This document shows positions 10,641 through 22,009 of a stretch of DNA of 64,000 nt, piece by piece. The stretch covers positions 169,513-233,512 of the forward strand of contig NW_003546339.1 of the NCBI RefSeq assembly GCF_000090795.2. The letters are read 5' to 3'. A program made the position numbers and the translations under genes. Origin of the DNA: Amphimedon queenslandica. Lineage: Eukaryota > Porifera > Demospongiae > Haplosclerida > Niphatidae. Within the stretch, counting starts at the first letter, position 1; each line of letters begins with the position of its first letter. The notes below the pieces were generated by a model. The model made no database searches. It was given only the letters and a program-made list of their open reading frames with translations, and had not been told where the DNA came from.

Positions 10641-12235
10641 GAGTTACAGAAAAAGAGAGGGTTAAGATTGAGACGATATGCATTCTCGTGTGTCCATTGG
10701 ATGATAGTTTGAATATTTGTTGAGGAGTCTATAAATGTATTGCGACATATCAATCAGGAGGCCATGGTGTTGAAGAAAGTCAGCACCCAAGATAGGCTGT
10801 TTCACATCTGCGATAGTGAAGATCCAACGATAAGGTCTACGAAGATGCAGATTCAGAGAGAGGGAGCGTTGACCATAAGTGTAAATTTGAGTACCATTGG
10901 CAGCTTGTAGTGTGAAGTTTCATGAACGACTTTGTTGATCAGTTTTAGTAGGAGGGATTAAACTTACTTCAGCACCAGTACCTACCAAAAATTTGAGACG
11001 AGAGGTTTTATCAATAATGTAGAACTAGCGACTATGAGAACTACCTGGAACATTGGCCGCCATCTACGTCCAGCTGGGTCGTTTCCCAAGGTCCAAGTAC
11101 AGGGCAGGACACACTTAGCAGCTCTCTCACCAAAGCGATTGCAAAGAAAGGCAGGAGTGGGACTGGCAGAGTGCTGTTGAGAATCCCTTGGTCTTGATTT
11201 AGAGCACTGGAGAGACTGAACAAGTGTTTGAAGGTCACTAATTTGAGAGCGTATATGTTCAACCTCTGCTGAAAGTGGAGGAGTTTCTACAGAATTAACG
11301 GTAGGTGTGGCTACTTCACCAATCATGTCAGCTAAAGGAGCAATGGTCTCCAAATCATCTGACTCTTCAGTAGTAGTAGCAAGTACCATACAATGGTAAA
11401 AGCTGAAGGAAGATTTGCCATAAAAATAAGCGGTCAGCAGTAGCAGCTTTGTCTTCAAGAAGTTGAGTCATACGGCAAAGGAGTTGAGACAGAGTACGAT
11501 CACCTAACTCTACTGTGTTGAATAGTTGTTTAACACGGCACTGTTCAGAAGCATTGGTATGCTTAATTAACTCTGATCTCAGAGCATCATAGGGAGTACT
11601 GTAATTCCTCAAAATATTCGACGCTCTAAATTCGAAAATAAATAACTATTTCAAAATTTCTACCATAAATCATTCCAAAAATTTGTTTTTAATATTATTG
11701 TTCCACGTGGTTCTAATTTCATCACTTACCTAAGTTTAGTATGAGAGAAAGATACTCTGAACAGCCAGGTTAGTATATAGCAGGTTTCATGTGTTAATAG
11801 ATCCCTCCAAATTTGACAAAATAATTTATTTATGAGCTTCATAGCTACTCTCCCTCTTAAAATTCGTTTTTAAAACTTACAAATACAAAACTTGATGTGA
11901 CAAATTTTTAGAGGAAATACGGTAGTTGACGGAGGCTTGAGAATCAAATCAAGCACCTAACAAGCAAACTTAGGAGACAAGGAGGCAATAACTGTCTTCT
12001 ACAGTAATACCTTTAGTAGCAACCTGCGCATCCACCTGGCAAAACCTTAGTTCTGGATCAGCTGGCCAGAAGGGAGAGATTTTAACGATGACCGAGACAC
12101 CAGATGAAGTTGTAGATGGTGCTAGGGGTTGAGGTGAAGTATTATGGGAGCCACTGTGAAACATGACAGATGAGCCACAACAGGAAGAAGTCTTTAGAAG
12201 GAATCGTGAACAAGAATGGGTCACCAAATGTAGTG
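10640..12235 (-). mobile_element. Ty3/gypsy-type LTR retrotransposon fossil (gag and protease region)
   Basis: The minus strand shows, in order from 12235 downward, a Gag-like region of the family that carries a KRBA2-like capsid precursor, a zinc-knuckle-like segment near 11100, and a retropepsin-type protease region at about 10700-11000. No reverse transcriptase, integrase or LTR was recognised in the window, so this is a partial copy. It is broken, with several breaks plus one internal insertion (about 11612-11945). It is old judging by the decay. Confidence 0.8.
11612..11945. repeat. AT-rich insertion within the gypsy fossil
   Basis: About 330 bp of AT-rich sequence (ATTCGAAAATAAATAA on the left, AATTTTTAGAGGAAATACGG on the right) lies between two Gag-like blocks that would otherwise be close neighbours. 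The composition differs sharply from the flanking coding-derived DNA, so it looks like a later non-autonomous element. No terminal repeats are clear. Confidence 0.5.
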
Positions 12236-12239
12236 GCTA

Positions 12240-14640
12240 ATAAGCCAATACATAATAAACTAACAACAAGTAGTTAGGTTGTCAAAAGGTTATCATTAAT
12301 ATAACAAGAAGTTAGATGGAAAATGTTAACAACGGTAAAGAGAATGATGATGAAGAAGAGAAGAAAGGACTATAGAACAAGGAACAAAAGAACATGTGTG
12401 TGTTATGCGCATGCGTGAAAATAATGAATATTAACAATTAAAATAATAATGACAATAATAATAATATATATTCTCGTTCAGGATTGAACTAATATAATAA
12501 TTATAATACGTAATAATAACAATAAATGATAAAAATACCATAAGTATATAGTTGGAGTACTACAAGACAAAGCATTGAAAGGCCTAACAAAAGACACGTG
12601 TAAAATTCTGGTTTAAGGTAAAATGCTACTTTTGCATTTATTAAAATGAAAGCAATGCATTTTTTCCTTATGCTCAATTATTTTTTTGATTAAATAAAAA
12701 AAAACTCTGAAACAGTATGCATGGCAGAGTATACATGTAAGTTTGGATTATAAATTTCAATTTTTCTTTCAACATTGTGTTTACAAATTAAGTCCATTTA
12801 AATTGCATTGCACAACAAATACATGTCATGTACTTAAAAATTTTTCTCTTGCTTATTGACAACATGTCTGTGAGTCAATATCAATTCAAGTACATATAAT
12901 TTATGCATTGTAGAAATTTCGCTTCTTAAAATGTTTTGGTTCCTAAAACAGTTCCCACAACAATATACTCAATGGAGTACAAAAATAATATTTATTTGAG
13001 TACCCAACTACCCATGTACTGACAAGGCTCTTCTAAAAGCTTTGACAAGGACTGTTGCTGTCAACTAAGAGATTCCTTGTCGGTTCCAGGGCTGTGTCAA
13101 ATGAAAATTTCATCCAATAGCTGTCCAATGTTGATACAAGTAATATAGGCATACTTATGATTTTGATTATTATAATTCTGTTTTACTTATAGCACTGTAG
13201 CATCAAATTGCCAGCAATTCAGTATTGCGAAGTTAGTTACTATGAATCTGTTTATTAGTACTACTTTATTCGGGACTACAGTTGGAACAAAGTATACAAG
13301 CCATTAATTGATATGGAATACATGTACTTAAGGTAATAATTGTTAGTTTTAAATGTTACAGTTTTCACAGGTCTCTTGGATTTTGAAGTTACAAATGAGA
13401 TATTATTGAAAAAGCAATTGTAAACTGTTATTTTTATACTATTGGTTTTCCTTTGAGTTGCTACACAATTATTATTATTATTGATTTTCAAAATAATTAA
13501 GAATTATTACTGGTATAAAATTAAAAATTAATTATTACGTCATTGCTGCACATTGCACAAAATTCCTTGAGCAGGCCTGACCTCCGATCCTGATTAAGCC
13601 CTGTGTCAACCTGACTCATACTGAAATCAGGTCTGGTCCAAGTTTAAGTGTAGTATAGACTAGCTCTGCTACTAACGTCAATCTTATGAGCTTCAATTAT
13701 TTTTTCATGAATTCTATTGAAATATTTTTCATAATTCAATTTAAACTCTCCACAATGACTAGTCCATATGCAAATGTATGTTTATTGAATAGTTAGGCTT
13801 GGATAGAGTTTAACTTCCAGATCAACTTTAACTGGTATGCTCAAAATGCCTAAAGTTCTTCCCATCATAATGATGGGTGGGTTTTTCCTTGGGCAATAAT
13901 GAGCTATACCTTAATCCCAGCAGCTGTTGATATTATTGTATATCTATTTAATCAAACAGATTTATTTTAATTTAAGGTAAGCTTTTTTCCTCCTTTTTTT
14001 CCAACCGTAAATTCACTATTCTTTTTTTGCTTCACTAAAGTCGACTGATTCCAGTTTAATAATAGCAGTTGGTGTCTATTGTATTATGTACATTGGTTGC
14101 ACAAATTCTCATCTCTTTCTATAACTTTGGGAAGTATAGTGAAAAGGTTACCTACGTAGCTATAGTATGACTTTAAGTGCTAGCTTTATAATTGTATGGA
14201 AATTCAAGTCTTTTTGTTGATTTCCCTGAATAGTTTATCATGTAATATAAATAATGCATAACCTGTTTTGTTTGTAAATTTTTTATGAAACTTTAGTATC
14301 TGTGTAGTCCTGTGAGAGCATGTTTACCGCCCTTTACTTGTTCAGTGCATGCAGCTATTACTTAGAGTTCACCAATTTTAAGCACACCTAAACAAGTACT
14401 ATCAATTGAGGCCATGAATCACAAGATTTGAAAAATTGGTTTTTCAGTTATCAAAACTGAACTTTAATTAAAATAAATTAATCTTTATTGCAGAATAGTT
14501 TCCTAATTGTCTCTATGAATCAAATATAATTTGAAGAATACTTTCCTTCTTGCCTCTATAAATTAAATTTCTTTAAAAAACTTCTTAGATCTCAAATTGA
14601 AAATCACTTCTTTATAAACTATTCCTTATAACTGTCTCTT
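12240..14640. other. AT-rich spacer, no gene seen
   Basis: About 2.4 kb with AATAAT-rich patches near 12430-12530. No protein similarity or long inverted repeat found. Confidence 0.4.
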
Positions 14641-14649
14641 CTACCAGTC

Positions 14650-15898
14650 TGCTGTCCCATGTTACAAGTGCTCTTCCTGTGTATTATATTTTAGCAATGA
14701 TTCCATAATTCTCCTGTGAGCCTGCTCCTTCTGCGGCTTCTCTTCAGCATATCTTTGCAAAAAGACTGCAGGAGGATATAATCCTATATTGATGTAATCT
14801 CAAATAGTAAACATGTACATCAATTCTTCAATAGTTTCATTTACTAGATCAGCTTCAGAATCATGCTTTGATTTGTAATTGTAATAAAATTAATCTAACT
14901 GCACAAACTAAAAAAATCATCCAGGTTCCTACAGCTTAAATACCCCACCTGCTAACTCGCAACTAAGTCCAGATTCCAATAAATAATGAACAGCTTGGCT
15001 TTCAGCTACATCTACAATTTCCATCACTTCTCACTCTGATTTAGAAGAAGTGTTGTCAATTAAGAAAATAATGTTACTCTCAGAACAGCCAATGATGGTT
15101 CGTAAACCACCTTCATTTGCAGACATTTTGCCTAGATCGAGGAGCTTTATAAAAGCTTGACTCTTGTGGTTGGCATATAGCTCTGGGTTTACGTCCGTGC
15201 CTTTCTTTGAAGTTTACAGCTCTTTTGCCTAATATTTTAATCACATATTCAATACATTTCACACAAATATGTGGCTTGTGATAGTGACCAAGAAGCAAAG
15301 GACAATATTTACCCAGAAAAAAACTCATTATATACCAGGGCTCTGTTCTCATTCTTATAGCCTCCTCCTAGTCCCTCGGAAAATTTTGAACACCACTGTG
15401 GTAGAAATAAAGGGTCCCTTGAGCATTGTTTTGACACGCTTTCTTGATTGTGTACGTCTTCCCGGTGCCTGTCGGTCCGTGAATCAGTCCAAAACCATTA
15501 GCCAGACCCTTTTCAATGAGAATGCATGACATCATCCTGATCAATATAGATCACCTAAACATCCTCATTTCAATCAACATAATAGTTTCCTCATGATATC
15601 GTCTTGTCTACTTCTATGAGCATCGACTTGCTATCATTAATTTAACCAATACCTCCGGCCACTAGAGCCACAACAGCTCCTCTAAATTTTTAGATAAACC
15701 AATTATTCCACCAAGTACAACCATCAGCATCAGAAAACATGATGGGAAATGGAGGAGTTTGTGATAGTGTAGCCAGCTGACACAGTCAACTTTGGTCTCA
15801 AAATGGACAGTCTGGCGTTCACCTAGGCTCAAAGGCACTTGATCCTCAGGATGATCGCTGATGACGTTTGGTTTTGTCGCGGATGGCGGTTGATCCAA
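14650..15898 (-). pseudogene. AAA-type P-loop ATPase (ATPase_2/STAND-like), broken
   Basis: Seen: from 15898 downward the strand encodes MDQPPSATKP, a hydrophobic segment (HFPSCFLMLMVVLGGIIGL, probably one membrane helix), then after a gap LANGFGLIHGPTGTGKTYTI, a perfect Walker A motif (GPTGTGKT) at about 15450-15490. Next come GTLYFYH and GKRAVNFKERHGRKP (15113-15352), then in another frame KMSANEGGLRTIIGCSESN with SQAVHYLLESGL. The acidic Walker B is not preserved in readable form. Known: this order matches P-loop ATPases of the archaeal-type ATP_bind/ATPase_2 group, which use ATP hydrolysis to remodel partners; the substrate is unknown. Several stops and shifts interrupt it, and only one could be a short intron (about 14875-14940). 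I call it a pseudogene of a host or mobile gene family; a multi-exon gene is the alternative. Confidence 0.65.
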
Positions 15899-15899
15899 G

Positions 15900-16830
15900 G
15901 GTTGATCATTATTTCTCCAATTTTTTCACTATACCAATGATACACATGAAAACTTTTTTCACTTATGCTAGAAGCAGCCCAGGTAAGAACAGTAGCTCTC
16001 CTACAAGGCTAAGATATGGAACGCAATGTGCAATAAAAGTAAAAATTAGCTTGACAATAAGGAGAAATCTTGATGCACGAAGCGCATCGCCTCATTACTG
16101 CATTGATTTTATAATAGATTTTCATGTCACTTCACCCAGCCAGGCCAGGCTTGAGGCATATCTGATGAAGATGGCGGATACGGTATGTAACCTAATATCT
16201 ATAATAAGGACTGGACAAGAAGTTTATTGTTTTAAAAGAGCTTGTTGTGTCTTTAAATACTTAGATGTATAAAGTATCTAAAACACTCATTGTAAGGTTA
16301 TTTAATTGCTACACACACACCAACACTGAGATTGTAAAATTTACCGTTAGGATTGTGCCTAGTACAAACCAAAAGTTATTTATAAAACTCTCATGACATG
16401 GCATGCTATTAAACAATGTAAGAGTAATCTCTTTCCTCTAAGTTCAAAATAAATTGTGTTGTTACAAGACTTGCTTATTGAATTTATTTTATTTCGGTAC
16501 GCATTTTATTAGTTCCATGTGTAAAATATCATTTCTTTCTCATCCTCTTCTGCTTTTTTCCAATTACTCCTTCCCTTGCCTCTCCTCTCTGCTTTCTCAG
16601 TCTCTTTCCACTACGTCACTATAGGTTTTAACTTGAATTGTGTCTAATTATGTCATGTAACTTTTGTTTACATCGAAAGCATTGTTTTAATAGTTTAAAG
16701 TTTCTTCTCTTTCCTCCTCCTCTTTTATCTCTCCTCCTTGCTCTGTCTATTTCTCATGCCTGTAGGTTTTGAATTCTTTTAGTGAATTGTGTCTGAGTAT
16801 ACAAGAGTGTCATTTAATTTTGTTCACAAA
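15900..16830. other. Spacer with one unexplained open frame
   Basis: A 134-codon open frame (15868-16272, plus) overlaps the start of the ATPase pseudogene on the opposite strand and resembles nothing I recognise. From 16280 to 16830 there is TCTCC/CTTTCC-rich pyrimidine DNA without coding signal. Confidence 0.35.
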
Positions 16831-16836
16831 GCATTT

Positions 16837-17073
16837 GTGACCAAAATTGACAAAAGGGCCCTAATGGCGGATTTTAAAATTGATTGTTATAATGGAAAAT
16901 ATCAACCTGTGAGTGCTTTGTTAGACATTCATTGTTTCTAAAAGTTTTATGGTAACTTCTTGCATCCTGTGGAGTAATTTTATGATAAATGGGGCTCAGA
17001 AAGTTGGATTTCTTAGGCTAGAAAGACAAATTTCACTACCCGCCATAAGGTACCTTTTGTCAATTATGGTCAC
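16837..17073 (+). mobile_element. 237 bp MITE, copy A
   Basis: Terminal inverted repeats begin GTGACCAAAATTGACAAAAG on the left and end CTTTTGTCAATTATGGTCAC on the right. The 4 bp ATTT occurs immediately before (16833-16836) and after (17074-17077), a target-site duplication. A copy of identical length lies at 62946-63182. No coding capacity. Confidence 0.92.
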
Positions 17074-17079
17074 ATTTTG

Positions 17080-17790
17080 TTATTGCTTAAAAACCTTACT
17101 CCTCTTTCTCTCCCCCTCTTTCCTCTACCTTTATGTTCTGTTGAAATAAGTTGTGTCTGATTATGCACCTGGCTGCCTTATTGAAATTTGGTTGTCATGG
17201 TAAGCATTTCATTGCTTGCTTAAATCTTAATCTTACTCTTTACTTACCCTCTATCCCTCCTTTTTCTCTCCCCTCCCCTCTCTCTTTGTCTATTTTAGTT
17301 TTGCCTAAATTTGTATAGGAGACTTGTGAATCATTGTATGCATATAGTACTTTAGATTATCTTTCATTATTCCTTCCCCATTTACGTAGGCTACTGGTTG
17401 TAACGTGGAAATCTTCATTAAATGATTTGTGCCATTGCTGATTCAATAAAAGACAAAGTTAGCTGTTAAAATTCCAATGACACAGTAAGGAAAATAGGTG
17501 TTTCCATTTCTTTTCCTAATTGTAATTTATGCTGTAGTCAAGGAAGCATGAAAGAAAGAACACAAACTGTAGACATCTTTTTTGTTAGATCTATAGAATT
17601 TACTTAAAAAAATTTTTTTGTTTATACTATTCAATGTGCGAATGTTGCGGAACCATTATTATTAATAGCGTTTTGCCTCCTATAGTAGTGGGGTCTCCAC
17701 TTTTTAAAAGTTTAATTTAACCACTTTTGGAATGAACCATTATTGTGACAACTTTTGAACACACCTTTTTTAATGTTAACAACCCACCAC
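17080..17790. other. Pyrimidine-rich spacer, no gene seen
   Basis: CTCTTTCTCTCCCC-type tracts at 17100-17290, then AT-rich DNA. No gene signal. Confidence 0.4.
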
Positions 17791-18176
17791 TTACAGTGCT
17801 GTCCTGCAAGGCCAGTAAAAGCATGACTACACAGACTGGGTTTGAAAGCCAAATTCAAGTTATAAAGCACTAATTTCTCTGCCTACTTGGAATAGCTTTC
17901 ATTTTTGCTTGAACATTATCTGTTAGCTATACAGAGTGGTTTTTGGTGAATTTGGTAAATTAGGACTTAGAAAACCTGAGTTTCAGCCTGGATAAAACCA
18001 AGCTACTGTCCACCTGACATGGCGTTATGGCCTTAGAAATGGTGCCTTTTGCTGGTTAATTTCAAGCAATTTTTGGACTTAATTTTTTACAAAATAAGAA
18101 CCTACAGCTATACTAAGTTTTGAAGTAATTAGAGCAGCAATAGCTATGTTTTCTAAATAGTTAAAATTAATAATAC

Positions 18177-18732
18177 GTGACCATAATTGACAAAAGGTAC
18201 CTTATGGTGGATAGGAAATGTGGTTTTTATAGCCTAAAAAATCAAACTTCCTGAGTTCTATTTATCATGAAATTTCTCAAGAGGATGCAAAAAGTTAATA
18301 TGTAACTTTTGGAAAGAATAGTTGTCTAACAAAGCACTCACAGGTTGATAGTTTTCATTATACCATGGTGCGTGGGTAACTACCATAGAAACCTTTGATG
18401 TTGAGCAGGAGTTATATGCCAATTACAACCCTGCTGACAGTGTGGAATTTGACAGTTTACGTAAGTACAATGCTGCAATGAAGAGAGTAGGGTTTCACAG
18501 TTTACATAAGAGCAATACTGCAATACTTTACCATGGCATAAGTCAGATACATCACTGTCTGGAGGTGGCTGTGGGTACATAACTCCCTCTAGATAAGTGG
18601 TCTAGGGCTACGCCTTCGACCACTTCTCTCACAGGAGTTATGTACCCATAACCACCTCAAGACAGGGATGTATCCTACACTGATAGTGATGAATTTAAAA
18701 ATCTGCCATAAGGGTACCATTTGTCAATTACA
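18177..18732 (-). mobile_element. MITE copy B (same family as 237 bp MITE), split by an insertion
   Basis: The left end GTGACCATAATTGACAAAAG and a right end GGTACCATTTGTCAATTA match the 237 bp family, in the opposite orientation to copy A. Its interior matches until about 18365 (ATTATACCA) and resumes near 18690 (TTTAAAAATCTGCCATAAGG), so ~320 bp of foreign DNA is inserted. More diverged than copies A and C. Confidence 0.78.
18546..18674. repeat. ~129 bp hairpin nested inside MITE copy B
   Basis: GATACATCACTGTCTGGAGG at the left pairs with the right end ACAGGGATGTATC, and GTGGGTACATAACTCC pairs with GGAGTTATGTACCCATAA. The centre GGTCTAGGGCTACGCCTTCG is GC-rich and resembles the other GGGC..GCC-cored hairpins. 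Stem about 50 bp with a few mismatches. Confidence 0.82.
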
Positions 18733-18738
18733 GAATGC

Positions 18739-18837
18739 CTTATACTGTCATAAAGCTAGCCTTTTGATGAAAAACTAAAAATTGTATCACAATGTTTAGT
18801 TTTTCATCAAAAGGCAAGCTTTATGACAGTATAAAGT
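18739..18837. repeat. ~100 bp near-perfect hairpin
   Basis: TATACTGTCATAAAGCTAGC plus CTTTTGATGAAAAACTAAA (18741-18779) is mirrored by TTTAGTTTTTCATCAAAAGG plus CAAGCTTTATGACAGTATA (18795-18833), with one or two mismatches over ~40 bp and a ~14 bp loop. The low divergence suggests it is recent or maintained by conversion. Confidence 0.88.
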
Positions 18838-19350
18838 CTTCTGTAATAAATTCGCAATTTTCATATAAAATTTAGCATAGTTTTTGCATCTGGTATAGCT
18901 AGCCTTTTCACAAAAAACCAGAAATTCTACTCTAAATTTTAACTGTTTCAAGAAACGTAGCTATTGCTGCTCCAATTACTTGAATATTTAATATAGGTGC
19001 ATTTCATTTGTGCAAAAAAAGTTGCACCAATAAATTGTTTAAAATGAACAAGATACTGAGCTAAAGGAACCCTTCCAAGCCTTAATGCCCACAGAGGCAG
19101 GGCGTGGCTGGGTATCTTTCAGGATAGAGCTCAGGTTGTTTAGTTATCATCCACTAATTTTACCATACACCATCCTTTATAGCTAACAGCTGATGTTTAA
19201 GGAAAAATAAAACTTAGTTGCAAGTGGACTTACAAATTGGTCAATTTGTCTTCACTTTGGGCTTTCATAACCAATAAGAGCATTGCTAAACTTACTTGGC
19301 TTTGAAACCCAAATATAGGTGAAACACACCCATTTTATTAGAAACGAAGC

Positions 19351-20545
19351 AGCGTTACTAAGTAGGATTTACTTGACCCAAAAGAATACAGCTGCCACGA
19401 CTTTTGCAGCCTTGCTATACCAGGAAAACGAGCTCCTGTGCTTACCAAACTTTATAGAGGACCTTATTATGACTAGAGGACTCCATTGGTACAACTACCG
19501 TGGCTCTAAACCTTGTCTAAGAGGAAAGTCAAAAATTGGCTAACCAGCCGTTTTGTTCAGCCAGCTTTTTTCATCTTCATCTTCCGTCAATCAGTTAAGC
19601 AGGGGTATCGTAATCTTAGAACAATGCTACAAGGCTAATTCTTACACCATTCTACTCCAACTATCTATGTGCAGGTCCACAACTTTTAAGTAATTTTAAC
19701 AATAAGAAAAAGTTGCCCCCTCTCCATCACCACCAGCCCAGCTTACCTAATTCCGCCATTTTGTTAATTAAAGAAGCATGCATGTGCTCCAAAATGTGGG
19801 TGTCGCTGCACATGCTCAGTTCTCAGAACTGCGAAAAGGAATTTTTTTTATCTAGCTCTGCATGGATCAACTGCAATACTAAGTGGAAGTTCCAGTTCCA
19901 GCTAAGAGAAGGTATTTAGTCTTGGATATCATTGTTTAATTAAGTAAATTCAATAAATTGTATTTTAAAAACACAAACATTAATATTAATTCATGTGACA
20001 CAATGATCATGAACTTGCAACAGAAACAACAGGACAGGATTGAAAGGAAAGATGGGTATTGTCACTTCTTTTTGAACAAGGATTTGTGTCAAGATTATTA
20101 TTATATCATACTTCACTAAACACTGATCAGTATAGAATTTCTTGATCATAACTGTTAGCAATTGACACCAACTGAAAAGAATATTACAAATATTATTAAA
20201 AAATCAACACAAACAAGAACATAAAAAAATTAGAAAAAACAAGCGTAAGTAGGATTCTAGAGCAAATTTGTAAAAAAGTAACAGAAACAAGGACAAGTAG
20301 GATTTTAAATGACCAACGAATGTAGGAAATAAAAATCCTACTATCGTGATGCAAATTCTACTCTGCATTGCAAGGTGATCCATAATTTCTTACATGATAA
20401 TAATAAAAGTACAATGTAGAGTAGAATTTGTTGATTTTGTATTTTCGTTGGTCATTCAAAATCCTACTTGTCCTCATTTCAATTACTTTTTTACAAATTT
20501 GCTCTAGAATCCTACTTCATCTTGTTTCTTATATATTTTTATGTT
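19351..20545 (+). repeat. 1.2 kb fold-back repeat, copy 1
   Basis: The first of three copies (others at 55799-57012 plus and 57730-58940 minus). It begins AGCGTTACTAAGTAGGATT, then shares CTGCCACGACTTTTGCAGCC, GAAAACGAGCTCCTGTGCTT, CCGCCATTTTGTTAATTAAA and, at the 3' side, the AGTAGGATT hairpin. This copy is the most diverged. No protein is convincingly encoded. Confidence 0.85.
20225..20530. repeat. Internal AGTAGGATT palindrome of the fold-back repeat
   Basis: Left arm AAGTAGGATTCTAGAGCAAA with GGACAAGTAGGATTTTAAAT, and right arm TTCAAAATCCTACTTGTCC with TTGCTCTAGAATCCTACTTC, are inverted copies around a ~150 bp centre. The same hairpin ends the other two copies, so it is part of the family or a very early insertion in it. 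Confidence 0.82.
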
Positions 20546-20569
20546 TACACTTGCAATGTAGTTTATTTC

Positions 20570-21090
20570 TTTAAACTACCTGTTAGGCATACAAGGTGGT
20601 TCACATTGAAATTAGTCCAATTATGCAGTTGAAAACCTGAGTTCTAGCCTGGAAGATACCTAGCCACTCCCCACTTGCGTGGGCGTTAAGGCCATGTGAG
20701 GGCTTTGGTCTTTCAATTTTCTAAACCCTTTTTAAATTTTTATTCGGCGTAAAAGCCTTTTAGGCCGTTTTTGGTGCTCTTGAGCGAAAATAAAATTGAA
20801 AGCAGCTAAAGATAATTGAATGAAGCTAAAACATTGAGAGACCAAAGCCCTCAATCACAAATGCTTTAACACCTACTCAGTAATGGCTTGGCTTGGTATT
20901 TTTCAGGCAGGAACTCAAGTTTTCTACAGCATAAATGACCAATTTTACCATTAACTATCCTGTCTAACTAACAAGTAATGTTTAAGCAAAATAAAAGTAA
21001 GTTGCAAGTGTACATGAAGTTGGTCTATTTCACCCATTCTTGGCCCATGAGCCAAGTATGTTTAGTTATGCTATTACTGGCCTTGACGTT
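20570..21090. repeat. Inverted-repeat element related to 17800-19320
   Basis: Left arm (about 20575-20700: CTGTTAGGCATACAAGG, AAAACCTGAGTTCTAGCCTG) and right arm (about 20880-21020: GCAGGAACTCAAGTTTTC, CCTGTCTAACTAACAAG) are inverted copies. Inside, GAGGGCTTTGGTCTTTCAA (20699-20717) pairs with the sequence ending at 20851, TGAGAGACCAAAGCCCTC. It is a nested fold-back structure without coding sequence. Confidence 0.75.
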
Positions 21091-21094
21091 CTAA

Positions 21095-22005
21095 TGTCAA
21101 AACAAAAATGACAAATTTTAATTGCATTTGCCAAAAGGTTTCACTTTTGCTTGACGATCATTTTATAAAATGATGGTTTATGTCAAGAATATTGGTAAAT
21201 TGTGATGCAGAAGCCCTTAGTTCTATAGCCCTTCCCTCAGCAGGCTTTAAATTTGGCACATTCAGCACATTCAGCTCAGTATCTCCATCACCATTTTTCA
21301 CCTACCCTTTTCTCACTGTTATTTAAGCCATTGCTCAGTGTTCATGTAATTTTATTACTGGATTTTCTAAAAGTGTAAAAGCCAAAAGTCATAATTGCAT
21401 TTAATTATTCATCAATTTCAAATTTTTATGTCTTAAAGCCTTGTAATTAGGATTATTGTAGTGATAGGGGTCATAAGTGGAGACAAAACAGCTTCAAACC
21501 TTTTGATGCAAAATACATCATTTGAATGGGCATTTCAATTGCATGGTTCAGACAAGTATGGATGCGCAGGAGACACATTCACAAAAATGACAGGTCAAAT
21601 GAAAGAAAAGATTGTACTTGTTGTCTTTCTCTGTTTCGACCTTTTCATTTCCACCCTCTTCGTCACCCATATGAATGTGGAACAATTGAGAAAGGCTTAG
21701 GAGTATATCCTACGTTTAGCCAATCTTGGCTCGAATGTAAGTACCTCAGCGACAATGCCCACGAATAATAGTACAGGAGAAGCAGGACCTTCTCGTCCTA
21801 CAACCACTCCCACTGGCAAAGCTAGTAAGATAATTTGCGTGTACTGAATTATACTTATGTCTTGTAAACAAAAATTTAAAAATTAATTTTTATTAATTTT
21901 GTATAACAAATAATTATAATTAAAAGTCAACTGTGCATGCATGGCCCATGCATCATAACAGTTAGTAGGAAATTTCTTCTACTAAAACCCATAATATATT
22001 CCGTG
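21095..22005. other. Spacer leading into the HECT-family pseudogene
   Basis: A short Thr/Ser/Pro-rich reading (NNSTGEAGPSRPTTTPTG) at about 21764-21825 could be an upstream exon of the G2E3-like gene, since such linkers are common in that family. Otherwise nothing recognised. Confidence 0.35.
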
Positions 22006-22009
22006 CTAT

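Larger units (their letters stand above)
17800..19320. repeat. Large fold-back element with nested insertions
   Basis: The left arm (about 17800-18070) and right arm (about 19050-19320) are diverged inverted copies. Shared blocks include TTATCTGTTAGCTATA with its partner TATAGCTAACAGCTGATG, and AAAACCTGAGTTTCAGCCTGG with its partner AGGATAGAGCTCAGGTTG. The ~1 kb between them holds MITE copy B and two tight hairpins. Related arms recur at 20570-21090. No protein is encoded, so it is probably a non-autonomous DNA transposon. Confidence 0.65.
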
